A stretch of 64,000 bases of DNA. Source: Piscicola geometra (taxonomy: Eukaryota > Annelida > Clitellata > Hirudinida > Piscicolidae). The notes below the pieces were generated by a model, which saw nothing but the letters and a program-made list of their open reading frames with translations, was not told the DNA's origin and did not search any database. The first letter of the stretch is position 1. The number at the start of each line of letters is the position of its first letter. Shown piece by piece: positions 1 to 12,700 of this stretch. Location of the stretch: contig OX030955.1 of NCBI GenBank assembly GCA_943735955.1, forward strand, positions 2,393,234 to 2,457,233, read 5' to 3'. The translations under genes and the position numbers were made by a program.

Positions 1-706
1 TAGAAAACAAGTGCAATGAAGACAGTGAGACAAATTTGTTTCAGAATTTATAGCAACGAGTGCCGTATAGAAATATAGCAAAATATATCAACCATATGCC
101 TTTAGTAATATATACCTATAGTATAGGTCCAATACTATATTTTCAAATGATAGCAACATATATGAACATCTGACCTCGCGTGTAAAAGTGATGGAATAAA
201 AGTTTTTATTTAACAATTCCTAAACAACACAACATTTATACCTTCTAAAACTCCAAAAACAGGAATCTATTTTATTTGGATAATTTAATTAACTTATTAA
301 TTAATTAGACAAAAAAATAATGTTTTTATCGAGTTTATTATTCATTTTACGTCATTGATGTTTGCTTTTGACACTTCGTTTTTCTTGTTTCTGATTGTGT
401 CTTCTTGTATAAAACTAAGCAAGAATCTAGCTTTAAAGCTAGAACTATTTATTATTTTAAAATATACTAAAGATTCAGAATGGAATTGTATTTGTGGTTT
501 TTTGTTTTTCCCTCAGCTTCTTCATATCTAACGAGTATTTATCGAGTTCTTTGTATTTATTCTTGATTGAAGACTCTTTGTTTATTTCTTGTTTAATACC
601 ATTATTTGATCAATCTTGATATGGAATTAACTTATATACTTTCTTCAGAATGAATAAATTAACAAAAAATTATTTATAATTTAACAAGTAATAAAATATC
701 TCTTAG
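1..706. other. AT-rich DNA, probable upstream intron
   Basis: No convincing coding exon is seen. The first supported exon at 707 starts after an acceptor and in phase 1, so the gene must have exons further upstream. This stretch is most simply part of an intron. A short open run near 10-50 has no clear splice sites and is not called. Confidence 0.45.
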
Positions 707-2362
707 GCAGTGATTGCTGGAAAACGCATAAGAAGAGTGAGTACAGTGGATTGCGCGTTGTCGACCACATCAAAACGCTTCTCGCCTGCAAGCAGTTCTG
801 CTTCTCTTCGGAGTATTGCACTGTGTTGAACTACAGCTGGCGCAAGAAACACAAGTGCTCTGTTCAAGTGATGCCTGGCAAGTACGACCCTGCCAACTCT
901 AAAGCTTCGAAGACGACTAGCACTTTCTCACTGGCTCAACGCTGCATGAGTGAGTCGTCATGCTACTTTTATGATAGGAAAAAAATCCAAAATTAACCGA
1001 ATAACAGAAAAATGAATTTTTCGAGCTGCCAAATAATATAATAATATTTTGCTAATACCATTATTATCCGTAGAATAAAGTTGTTTCAACACGCAGAAAG
1101 AGATTGTTGGGTGACATTCGAGAACACGAATCTCGAATCTCTTATTCCCGACGACTCTTCCACCTTGGAAGATTGCAGAACCAAATGTGCCAACTGCCTC
1201 AACTGTCGTGTGATCAGCTACAGACCTGCTTCAGAAACTCCCTGCTGGATTCAGAAACACATCGACATAACCGCCAAAGACATCGTCACCGGTTCAGCAT
1301 TTAATCTGCAAGTTTTCCCGAAGACATGCAAAAGTTTGAGTTTTGAAGAGTTTAAATTTGCGCAAATCATGCTTTTGAGAAGACTTTTTCGCTTTCAAAT
1401 ACAGCGCTACTTCTGTGATGATAGCAATCAAAGTTTGGAGTAAGGACCTAACCATTATACAATCATCGTTCACTTATTTATTATTTGGTTAAGTTGAGCT
1501 TCATCTCTGCTCCACTCGTGCTGTCTTTCTGCCTTTAAATAGTTATAAATTCTATTGACCGATGGACTGCTGTGGTCGAGGAAGAGATGATGTAATCAAC
1601 TTGACTTTTCCCAGTTTCACACAGGCTTATTATTTGTATGGTGGCCAAAATGGCCACCATACAACTGTTGTGGTAGTTGTACTTGAAAAGTTTGACTGCA
1701 AAAAGAAATTCGACTTTAAGAGTTAGAACTCATTGAGCGGGACCAATAAATAGAAAGTCCCAGGGTATGATAAGTGTATGATAATCAATGGCAAAATTCG
1801 GTCAGTTGGTTGATCTTTCGAAAAATCTTTTTTTTCTTGTAGCTGGAACGGCAGTTTAATTTCAACTTATTTATTTAAATACTTTTTTCATATTTTAATT
1901 ATGAATATTTTATTATTTTGCTGAAACAATCATAAAAATCTATTTTAAGATGCTTACTGTTGGAAAATAGCAAGAGATAAAAGAGTTTTCCTGGATGAAA
2001 GTATTGCCAATGCCAACGAAAAGCATTTGTGTCGGCGTCAGTGCGTCATAGCTCCAGGTATCTTATTTGAATATTTATTCACTCTAGTTACTAATTCTAG
2101 TTCAATACCCACAAGTCTGACTTTTTTTTTTTTTTTTTAATTTTCCCTAGATTGCCTTGCTTTCATGCTAACCTCGGAAGGCTGTGTGTTGAGAAAAGTG
2201 CCACCCTTTAGGAACAAAATAGCTTCGAAAGCCATGACTTATTACCTCGTCAAAAAAAACTGCAGAGGTGACAAATTCAAATTAATGAACTAAATAAACC
2301 AAAGTTATAAATATGAATATTGAAGTTTTCCATAAAACCCATTCATCTTTTCAGGACAGTGA
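707..2362 (+). CDS. PAN/Apple-like Cys-rich protein, 3' part of gene
   Basis: Five exons are supported: 707-949, 1097-1333, 1950-2057, 2151-2267 and 2355-2362 (stop TGA at 2360). All have GT donors and AG acceptors and all junctions are phase 1, the usual arrangement for shuffled extracellular modules. Each module opens with a Cys-Trp pair (SDCWK, RDCWV, AYCWK) and continues with spaced cysteines such as CKQFCFSSEYC and CRTKCANCLNC. This pattern is typical of PAN/Apple domains, which bind proteins or carbohydrates outside the cell. Exons 1 and 2 each hold one module; the third is split by the intron at 2058-2150. The last exon adds only Gly-Gln before the stop. The N-terminus, with any signal peptide, lies outside the window. 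Another Cys-rich module type cannot be excluded. The exon model is firmer than the domain name. Confidence 0.6.
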
Positions 2363-2725
2363 AGCGATTTAGCGATAACGGAGAAGGAAAAAATTGATGA
2401 AACTGTTTTATAAAACTGACTTACTTTCAGTTTTTAAAATATATTGAAAATATAAATTTATGTTGGAAAAAATATAGACAAAAATAAAACTTAATAAATA
2501 ATAATTTTTTAACAAATTTTAATATTTGAAAAAAACGTAAAAAAATATATAATATATAAAATCTAAGGTTGATAATATCTTTTATAACTTTTACTTCCTT
2601 TATTTAAAAAGTATATTCATCCATCTCTCTAAATACATAAGTTTACATTTAAAGTAAACCTATGTCTTTTTTCTAACATTCTCTTTTACATTTTAAAATT
2701 CTATTTCAATATTTTAATTTAATCT
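2363..2725. other. Short intergenic spacer
   Basis: Very AT-rich DNA between the PAN-like gene and the phosphatase on the same strand. An AATAAA-type hexamer near 2483 could be the upstream gene's polyadenylation signal. No other feature is seen. Confidence 0.4.
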
Positions 2726-5162
2726 ATGTCTTTGTTAGATCAAATTAAAAAAAGAAAATGCAATGGTTTGAAAAAAACTGAGACTATTGTTACCACAGTC
2801 AATGGCCTAAAATTCAAAGAATCGCTGCAAGAAAATACTACAACAGTGATCAAAGATGATAACTGTTTAACCTTCGTGGTTGACAATGAACCTGATCTGC
2901 AAGTCGCCAAAATACTCGATTATCTATATCTGGGTTATTATTACTTTCACATCGAAGTTTATATCTCAGGATAGCGTAATCGCGCGAATGGTGTTATCTT
3001 GCGTCCAGATTTTATAATCTAGTAATTTAGTGAATTTGTAATTTTAAGTTATGAATTAATTGGGAATAAATTCATAATTATATTTTTATGTATTTATTTC
3101 AAAACTTAAATAGGTTCACTATTAAATATAAATTATTATTCCACTTAAATACTTTCTAAATTTTAGGTCAGGATTTATTTGAATGACTTGGACTAATACG
3201 CGAACCTGTCGGATACTGGTTCTGTAATAGTTGTAAATAACTATTTTACATATTATTATTTTTATTATTACACCTTGTCAAATTTTTATTGTTAAACTTA
3301 GTCTAATACAAGAATTTTATTTAGTATTCTTTTTCGAATAAAAATATAGTATGATCAAAATAAAATATGGATATTTAACTAAAACAATTTTCACAAATAT
3401 CTGGGTTAGGATTAAGGTTAGGTTCAGGGTTAAGATTAGGGTTAGGGTAAGGGTTAGGGTTAGAGTTGAGGTTAGGGTTAAGGTTATGGTTTATCAAGAT
3501 GATTGATCAATAACTATTATTTTTTAAGTACCATAATTTATATAATATTTTTAGTAGATAAAATTGAATAAAAAACAAATTTATTAATTATAATTATAGT
3601 GAGTAAAATAACAAAAAATTAGATGATTAAAATATAAATAAAAGATAAATACAATACCATACAACGACGAGTGTTATTAACGTGGCGTAAACCCGGCCGG
3701 GCTTCAAGACCTAAAAAATAAAAGATAAATTCAATTATTAAAGTAATTTTTAATAAATTAAGTATTATAGATTTTTATTTATTTAGTGTTAGGTTAAGGT
3801 TAAGATAAGGGTTAGTTTACGAAAATTCGATGATTATTACGAATTATATATAAAAATATTTAACAAATAATAAATTTATTATTATTATTATTATTTTACG
3901 AAAATTCACTAAATATTAATAAATAAGAAAAAAAGATTGTTAAAAGTATCTCGCTAAAATCTGGACGCAGGATAACACCAACCGCGCGGCTACGCTATCT
4001 TGCGACAATATTGACGCAGGATAACAACAAGCCTTTCACATTGCTAATACATTTAGTTAACACTAACCTCTCGAATATCGCCGAAGTTTCAGCCGAAGTC
4101 AAAATGTAAACTCAGATTCGGCCGAAACCGACAAATAGCTGAAACTAAGAAAATTGGCAATTTCGACGCCTAAACTGAACCGGATTTCGGTCGGCTCTAA
4201 TAACATCTTTCAACTTAATATAATCAGATGGACTTTCTATCAATATTTGTATTTGCTCTGATAAGTTCGATTTTTTCTTTAAGTTTGAATCGTTACTCAA
4301 AAGTGTAATCATTAATACGATAAGTTGTTTAAAGTTTTTCCTCCCATGTGATGACTTCAAATTGCGACGATTTTAACTTTGTAAGCGTCCATTTAATCTG
4401 TAGAAGTCTTCTACACATAAGTTTTAAATTTGGAAACTTTTAAAATCTCTACTTTTTTTTACATTGGTGGTTTGGAAAAAATGGCTGCAAGAAACGAGCT
4501 TGATTTACATCAGTATGAAGATTATACTCATATATAAAGTCATTGCTTAAATGGTGTGGTTTGACCAATTTTTTACATTTTTTCTTACTCAACTCGAAGA
4601 CTTAATCTCTTAAACAGGAAGCGTAGACGTGGCTGGAGACTTTGACTTGCTGAAGAGTTTCAAGATCACACATATTCTTAACGTTTCATCCGAAAAAATA
4701 GAATATTTTCCAAATGATTTTATCTATGACCATATTTCAATTCTAGATATACCTGAAGAAAATCTACTTTCGAAGTTGAATGGATGCATTACATTCATAG
4801 ACAGTGTTACGGCTTATGGAAAAGTTCTAGTTCACTGTATGGCCGGAATATCCAGGTATTAAACGATTTAATATTCAATTGTTTTCAAGAGTTTTTTTAT
4901 TAAAAATAATTATTCACTTTTTGAAGTATTTATTTATTTATTCTGAATTAGTTTCTAAACTTTTATTTATTTTTAAGAACAATTCATTTTCAGGTCTCCT
5001 AGTGTCGTTATAGGTTATTTGATGAAGACTAACTCGATGAGTTTCGATGAAGCATTTAGAAAAGTTAAACGTTTGAGAACTAAAATTAAACCTAACAATG
5101 GCTTTATGATTCAGTTAGGAAGTTTTTACAATAGGGAAATTTCAATGAGAACCCAGAAGTAA
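2726..5162 (+). CDS. DUSP19: Dual-specificity phosphatase, DUSP19-like
   Basis: Three exons, 2726-2933, 4618-4855 and 4994-5162, join in frame to 615 nt (204 residues), close to the length of vertebrate DUSP19. The start MSLLDQIKK aligns with the family N-terminus and is followed by VTTVNGLKFKES. The phosphatase core begins near residue 55 with LQVAKILDYLYLG, then FKITHILNVSSE. ISILDIPEENLL supplies the likely general-acid Asp. The P-loop HCMAGISRS fits HCxxGxxRS, and its Arg codon is split by the second intron. The C-terminal helix region KIKPNNGFMIQL is also typical. The family is cytosolic; DUSP19 (SKRP1) is linked to JNK-pathway scaffolding in vertebrates, which is family knowledge rather than evidence from this sequence. 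An AATAAA at about 5207 is a likely polyadenylation signal. Nothing required for catalysis appears to be missing. Intron 1 is large (1,684 nt) because of an inserted repeat element. Confidence 0.88.
2970..3999. mobile_element. 1.03-kb inverted-repeat (MITE-like) element in an intron
   Basis: The ends are inverted repeats of about 45 bp, 2970-3014 and 3955-3999, differing at about five positions. Both contain GATAGCGTA, CGCGCG, GGTGTTATC and GCGTCCAGATTTTA. The interior has no coding capacity, is mostly AT-rich, and carries two TTAGGG-like tracts and a short GC-rich palindrome around 3690. No clear target-site duplication was found, so the exact ends and superfamily are unknown. A partial copy of the terminal motif (GACGCAGGATAAC, 4014-4026) follows just outside the right end. 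Confidence 0.7.
3403..3490 (+). repeat. Degenerate TTAGGG telomere-like tract
   Basis: About 88 bp of GGGTTA/AGGTTA-type hexamers with substitutions, inside the inverted-repeat element. A second short tract lies at 3787-3815. This is interstitial, not a chromosome end, because single-copy genes lie on both sides. Confidence 0.75.
4056..4200. other. CCGAAA-rich segment, possible transposon remnant
   Basis: A locally GC-richer stretch with repeated GCCGAA and CCGAAA words in both orientations, in phosphatase intron 1. Such sequence is often seen at hAT-type transposon ends, but no terminal repeat or duplication could be defined. Confidence 0.2.
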
Positions 5163-5797
5163 ACAAAGAATTAACAAAAAATATACTTTACTGAAATATT
5201 TGTCGAAATAAAAATTATAATTTCTGAGTTTCTAAATAAAAAGTAAAATTTTCTTGTATTTTCACTACAAAATAATCTATTGAAGCAAGTTTTATATTTT
5301 ACATTTTGATATTAGTTTCATAAAAAGATTTTCTAGGAGTCTAAAATCATATTGATCTTACAAAATTGAAGTTACAAACTATTATTCAAGCAGCGAAGTG
5401 TTAAAGCGAAGCATGGATGCAGATCAAAAGTCTTAGAATATCTTTAGCTCTAAAAACATAAATCCATCTAAGCGGTTTCAGATCAGGATGATTAAAAATA
5501 GAGCATTGAAAAACATTAACGAGTATTAAACTTAGTATAGAAAAATAAAATAATTGAAAATCATTTTTCAGTATTTACGCAATGTCATGTTTGTGTTAGT
5601 TTGTATGTGTAAATGTTACATGTATGAAATCGAAATAAATCTTAGAAGGTAATTATCGTATGTATTAAGCGTGTAGTCAAAAAAGTTCTAAAATAATATT
5701 CCAATGAAACGTTTAAATCAGTCATGTTCGAAGCTTTTACAGCGGAAAAGTTGTGTTCCCATGTTTTTAAAATCTTTTTGAAAGATTTCACTGAAGA
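5163..5797. other. Convergent intergenic region
   Basis: It separates the 3' ends of the phosphatase (+) and the AHNAK-like gene (-), so it should contain both 3' untranslated regions. No open frame or RNA gene is seen. Confidence 0.45.
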
Positions 5798-6777
5798 CTA
5801 ATTTGTTGTCTTCTTTTCTATTTTGATCGAGGGGGAGTTTATAGCAAAGGAAGCTACGTCTGAGTCGCCAATTTGTCTGGTTTCGCTGAAAGATCTTTTT
5901 TCTGAAGTTTCTACTGTTCCTCCCTGGCCACTTGAAATAACCTTTGTGACTTCCGTGCTTGTAGAAATGGTGTACGATTTACCAGGACTTTTAACAGAGA
6001 CACCGCCCAGAGAGCATGGTACGTCAACAGCTATTTCACCTCCCCCGAGCGTCACAAAATTAGAATTTGGTTTTTGTTGGTCGGATACTGAAATGGATTT
6101 GGCTGGAGATAACTGGACGCCTTGTGAAGTGGACGAAAGATTGAGAGAAAGGGATGGGTCTTTTTGTAAATGTATAGCATTAACCGATGATTTTTCTTTG
6201 TCATCAGGGTGCTCAAAAGAAGTGCCGTATGAGATATCGCCTTTAGAGTGAGATTTCGATTCTACGTGGAAAAAGTCTTTAATTCTTTTGATGAATCCTC
6301 TCTTCTTTTTTCTTTTCTTGCCGGAAAGTCCATCTTCGCTGAGAGTTTCGTCTCCAGAGTCCATGTTGAGTTCCACACTTCTAGGTCTATTCTTCAACTT
6401 TCCTTTTTTCCCGAAGGATATATCAGAATCTAGAGTTCTCGGAAGGCTTGAAATTCTTGCAGCGTCGGTAGACAGATCTGGGTCACATGAGTCACTCTTC
6501 ATGCTAACCTTTGGATAACCAACATGGTAGCGACTCTTGGGGGTTGAGGAGTCGTGGTGAGCACCTATGGAGGATCCCTTGAGGTCAGCGTGAGCACTTA
6601 AGTCGGCATCGTTAAGATTCATGGAAGGAATTTGGATGGAATAGTCTTTTGGACCGATTGAAGAATCGCCTTGCAATGTGACAGTAGCTGGATCATGCTT
6701 CTTATCTTTCTTATTAAAACCGAAGTTGAATCCGCCCTTGCTTTTGACTTTGGGAGCCTTTATGTCTAAAGAGTGAT
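5798..6777 (-). other. C-terminal exon of the AHNAK-like gene
   Basis: The exon enters in phase 1 after an acceptor at 6778-6780 and ends at a stop at 5798-5800, giving about 326 residues. It opens with DHSLDIKAPKVKSKGGFNFG, the last trace of the repeat style. It then becomes Ser-rich and contains GKKRKKKRGFIKRIKDFFHV, a strongly basic run that could be a nuclear-localisation or membrane/partner-binding segment. It ends in SIKIEKKTTN. Long basic or Ser-rich tails are also found in vertebrate AHNAK. Confidence 0.75.
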
Positions 6778-9700
6778 CTGAAGATGTTTTGTTTAATGCA
6801 AGATTTAGAAAAATAGAGAATAATGCAAAATGTGAATAAATAAATAAAGCTTCATTATGATATTATTAAAAGTTGCTGTTTTCAACAATTCTAAAAATAA
6901 AATAAAAAACCAAACCTTTTTGTGGATGTTGGACATTAGTCGAAATAAGAGGCCCTTTGACATCTAATTCAACTTTAGAAGCGTCCTCCTTGCCACTGTT
7001 GCTGCCAAAAGCAAAAGAAGGAAGATTGATGCCAGAAGTTGCTGATGGACCGGTCACATTGAAGTCAACTTGAGGGGCTTCTGTGGACATTTGACCAGAC
7101 GGAGCTTCCACATTTCCCTTTGCACCTTTACTGCCAAAACTTAAAGTAGGCATATTTATGTTGAAACCTGAAGACCCTCTTGGAGATTTCACATCGACAT
7201 CAGCGTCTGGCAACTCGACCTCTCCTTTTGCTCCCTTGCCCTTCATGCCGAAGGAAGGAAGGTTCACATTGATACCGCCTGAGCCCTTTGGTGCTTTGAC
7301 GTCGACATCGGGAAGGTTGCCATCGACGTGGACATCTCCTTCTGGCAGTTCTATGTCTCCCTTCGCGCCCTTGCCTTTCATTCCGAACTTTGGCATTCCA
7401 ATATGAAATCCTCCACTGCCTTTAGGAGCTTTGATGTTCACGTCTGGTGCTTCGGCGTTGACGTTCAGATCGCCTTCTGGAAGGTCGACATTGAAATCTC
7501 CATCTGCCTTCACTCCCTTGCCTTTGAGGCTAACTTTCGGAAGACTGGGAAGCCCGATGTGGAAGCCTTCTTTGCCGCCCTTGAGGTCGGCGTCTGGAAG
7601 GTTGGCGTCCACACTGACGTCTCCTTCTGGTAGCTCAACATCGCCCTTAGGTCCCTTGCCACCAAATCCGAAGGAAGGCATCTTGACGTTGAAGCCAGAA
7701 GATCCCTTTGGAGCTTTGACGTTGATATCGGCATCTGGCAGACTTGCATCGACATTCAAGTCTCCTTCAGGCAGGTCAATCTCTCCCTTTGGTCCCTTGC
7801 CTTTGAATCCAAACTTCGGCATTTTGAAATGCATGCCCCCTTTGCCTGAAAAAGGTAATTACATTAGGGAAAGGTATTTAAAGATGAAATCTTCATAAAT
7901 AACATTATTTAGTATTCATTTATTAATAGAATATAATATTAACAAATTATTTTTCAACAAAAACGTCAATATTTTGGCAACAGTGAGAAATAAAAATAGT
8001 TTATATAAACGGCCTATTTTCTATACCTTTTACATCGACATCTGCATCTGGCAGGCTGGCGTCCAAATTGACGTTGGCATCAGGCAACTCGACCTCTCCT
8101 TTCGCTCCCTTGCCCTTCATGCCGAAGGAAGGAAGGTTCACATTGATACCGCCTGAGCCCTTTGGTGCTTTGACGTCGACATCGGGAAGGTTGCCATCGA
8201 CGTGGACATCTCCTTCTGGCAGCTCTATGTCTCCCTTCGCGCCCTTGCCTTTCATTCCGAACTTTGGCATTCCAATATGAAATCCTCCACTGCCTTTAGG
8301 AGATTTGATGTTCACGTCAGGTGCTTCGGCGTTGACGTTCAGATCGCCTTCTGGAAGGTCGACATTGAAATCTCCATCTGCCTTCACCCCCTTGCCTTTG
8401 AGGCTAACTTTCGGAAGACTGGGAAGCCCGATGTGGAAGCCTTCTTTGCCGCCCTTGAGGTCGGCGTCTGGAAGGTTGGCGTCCACACTGACGTCTCCTT
8501 CTGGTAGTTCAACATCGCCCTTAGGTCCCTTGCCACCAAATCCGAAGGAAGGCATCTTGACGTTGAAGCCAGAAGATCCCTTCGGAGCTTTGACGTTGAT
8601 ATCGGCATCTGGCAGACTTGCATCGACATTCAAGTCTCCTTCAGGCAAGTCAATCTCTCCCTTTGGTCCCTTGCCTTTGAATCCAAACTTCGGCATGTTG
8701 AAATGCATACCCCCTTTACCTGTAGTTGAAATAAACTTTATCAATAAAAAACCTTAATCTAATGATTTTAAAGGTATTATTATAAACATTTTAGTAATCG
8801 TTTTATAAATTCATAGTTAGTAAGGAAAATATTTTCAAAAAATTGTAATAAATTATTCGTTTCAATAACTGAAATAACAATAATAACTTAGAAACCTAAA
8901 ATTTAAAATGGACCAAACTTCCAACTCGGAAATTAAAAGAAAACATGTTCTAAATGATTCACTTCAACTACCTTTGACGTCGACATCGGGAAGGTTGCCA
9001 TCGACGTGGACATCTCCTTCTGGCAGCTCTATGTCTCCCTTCGCGCCCTTGCCTTTCATTCCGAACTTTGGCATTCCAATATGAAATCCTCCACTGCCTT
9101 TTGGAGCTTTGATGTTCACGTCTGGTGCTTCGGCGTTGACATTCAGATCGCCTTCTGGAAGGTCGACATTGAAATCTCCATCTGCCTTCACTCCCTTGCC
9201 TTTGAGGCTAACTTTCGGAAGACTGGGAAGCCCGATGTGGAAGCCTTCTTTGCCGCCCTTGAGGTCGGCGTCTGGAAGGTTGGCGTCCACACTGACGTCT
9301 CCTTCTGGTAGTTCAATATCGCCCTTAGGTCCCTTGCCACCAAATCCGAAGGAAGGCATCTTGACGTTGAAGCCAGAAGATCCCTTTGGAGCTTTGACGT
9401 TGATATCGGCATCTGGCAGACTTGCATCGACATTCAAGTCTCCTTCAGGCAGGTCAATCTCTCCCTTTGGTCCCTTGCCTTTAAATCCGAACTTCGGCAT
9501 TTTGAAATGCATACCCCCTTTACCTGAAAAAGGTAATTACATTAGGGAAAGGTATTTAAAGATGAAATCTTCATAAATAACATTATTTAGTATTTTTTTA
9601 TTGATAGAATATATTTTTAAAAAAATCTTTTTCAAAAAAACATCAATATCTTGGCAACTGCTAAATATAAAAATAGTTGACATAAACGGTCCACTTGAAC

Positions 9701-12700
9701 TACCTTTGACATCAACATCAGAATTAGGCAGACTGGGATCCAATTTGACGTTAGCATCAGGCAGGTCAATCTCTCCCTTTGGTCCCTTGCCTTTGAATCC
9801 AAACTTCGGCATGTTGAAATGTATACCCCCTTTACCTGTTGTTAAAATATACTTTATTAATTAAACACCTTAATGTAAAGATTTTTAAAGGTATTATTAT
9901 ACACATTTTAGTAATCGTTCTATAAACTCATAGTTAGTAATATAACTATTTGTAAAAAAATTAATAAATTAGTCCTTCAATAACTGAAATAATAATAATT
10001 ACTTAGATATCTCAAATCTAAAATGGAATAAAATTCCAACTCGAAAATTAAAACAAAACATGTTCTAAATGGTCCACTTGAACTACCTTTGACATCAACA
10101 TCAGAATTAGGCAGACTGGCATCCAATTTGACGTTAGCATCAGGCGAGTCAATCTCTCCCTTTGATCCTTTGCCTTTGAATCCAAACTTTGGCATGGTGA
10201 AATGCATGCCTCCTTTGTCTAAAATTAAAATAAACCTTTTCAATGAAACAGCTAAAACTAATTTTTTAGGCAATAAAGTTATTTCAATATTCGTTTTATG
10301 AATTCAAAATTTTAAAAACTAAAATTATTCAATGTACCAATTGATTCAATTGAATTGAATAACTGAAATTATAATAATGACTTAAAAACCTGAAAATAAT
10401 TAAAAAAGCTTTTGTATCTAACTCGAAAATTAAAACCAAACATTAAAAAAAAACACTTTAACTACCTTTTACGTTGACATCAGCGTCTGGCAGGCTGGCG
10501 TCCAAATTGACGTTGGCATCAGGCAACTCGACCTCTCCTTTCGCTCCCTTGCCCTTCATGCCGAAGGAAGGAAGGTTCACATTGATACCGCCTGAGCCCT
10601 TTGGTGCTTTGACGTCGACATCGGGAAGGTTGCCATCGACGTGGACATCTCCTTCTGGCAGTTCTATGTCTCCCTTCGCGCCCTTGCCTTTCATTCCGAA
10701 CTTTGGCATTCCAATATGAAATCCTCCACTGCCTTTAGGAGCTTTGATGTTCACGTCTGGTGCTTCGGCGTTGACGTTCAGATCGCCTTCTGGAAGGTCG
10801 ACATTGAAATCTCCATCTGCCTTCACTCCCTTGCCTTTGAGGCTAACTTTCGGAAGACTGGGAAGCCCGATGTGGAAGCTTCCTTTGCCGCCCTTGAGGT
10901 CGGCGTCTGGAAGGTTGGCGTCCACACTGACGTCTCCTTCTGGTAGTTCAACATCGCCCTTAGGTCCCTTGCCACCAAATCCGAAGGAAGGCATCTTGAC
11001 GTTGAAGCCAGAAGATCCCTTTGGAGCTTTGACGTTGATATCGGCATCTGGCAGACTTGCATCGACATTCAAGTCTCCTTCAGGCAGGTCAATCTCTCCC
11101 TTTGGTCCCTTGCCTTTGAATCCAAACTTCGGCATGTTGAAATGCATACCCCCTTTACCTGTAGTTAAAATATACTTTATCAATTACACACCTTAATCTA
11201 ATGATTTTTAAAGGTATTATTATAAACATTTTAGTAATCGTTCTATAAAGTCATAGTAATGAAAATATTTTCAAAAAATTGTAATAAATTATTCCTTTCA
11301 ATAACTGAAATAACAATAATAACTTAGAAACCTAAAATTTAAAATGAAAAAAAATTCCAACTCGGAAATTAAAAGAAAACATGTTCTAAATGATTCACTT
11401 CAACTACCTTTGACGTCGACATCGGGAAGGTTGCCATCAACGTGGACATCTCCTTCTGGCAGTTCTATGTCTCCCTTCGCGCCCTTGCCTTTCATTCCGA
11501 ACTTTGGCATTCCAATATGAAATCCTCCACTGCCTTTAGGAGATTTGATGTTCACGTCTGGTGCTTCGGCGTTGACGTTCAGATCGCCTTCTGGAAGGTC
11601 GACATTGAAATCTCCATCTGCCTTCACCCCCTTGCCTTTGAGGCTAACTTTCGGAAGACTGGGAAGCCCGATGTGGAAGCCTTCTTTGCCGCCCTTTAGG
11701 TCGGCGTCTGGAAGGTTGGCGTCCACACTGACGTCTCCTTCTGGTAGTTCAACATCGCCCTTAGGTCCCTTGCCACCAAATCCGAAGGAAGGCATCTTGA
11801 CGTTGAAGCCAGAAGATCCCTTTGGAGCTTTGACGTTGATATCGGCATCTGGCAGACTTGCATCGACATTCAAGTCTCCTTCAAGCAAGTCAATCTCTCC
11901 CTTTGGTCCCTTGCCTTTAAATCCAAACTTTGGCATGTTGAAATGGAAGCCACCTTTGCCTGCAATTGGAAAAATTTCCCTAAACTAATTGTAAAAAATA
12001 AACAAATAATAACTAACTAATAAATTATTTCATTTAATGATCGATTAAAATATTTCTTCACGGCTTGTAAAGATTTCTTGAAAAAAAATATATAAAAATG
12101 TAATATTCTTTAATAAGAAAGACTACTAATTTACAGACAAGCTAAGTAATAGAAAATTTTTACAAAATATATCACTTCAATTTTAAAACCATTGTCATGG
12201 CGATTGACTTTTAAACTTTGCCTTTTTTTTAGTTAAAATATCGAAAAAGAATACCGGCCAATAAAGACCAGTTGCGGTCTATATTTTTTTTTCTTCAAAT
12301 GAATTATCTTAAAATAAATAAAAATATCCAAGCTTCCAAAAAGGTAGAAATCATTTATTGCACAATCATTTCCTTTTACAAACTGCAAAAATTTTAAAAT
12401 ACTTTAACAAAAATAATTGAACTGAATGTATTGGGCCAAAATTACGTGCCGAACAAGTAGATATGGTTTTTGGCTCTTTATAAATCTATTCATCGGTAAC
12501 ATCAAAAAATGATACGCATTTTAGCCATAACTTTGATTAGTAACAGAAAATAAATAGTCACCTTTACTACCTTTTACATCGACATCAGCATCTGGCAGGC
12601 TGGCGTCCAAATTGACGTTGGCATCAGGCAACTCGACCTCTCCTTTCGCTCCCTTGCCCTTCATGCCGAAGGAAGGAAGGTTCACATTGATACCGCCTGA

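Noticed and set aside
3403..3490. A chromosome end
   Set aside because: The TTAGGG-like tract is short, degenerate and inside a transposon in a gene intron.
6823..6915. Read-through of the last repeat exon into the following intron
   Set aside because: The frame stays open only briefly and ends in a stop; the GTTTGG donor after 6916 joins the C-terminal exon in phase.
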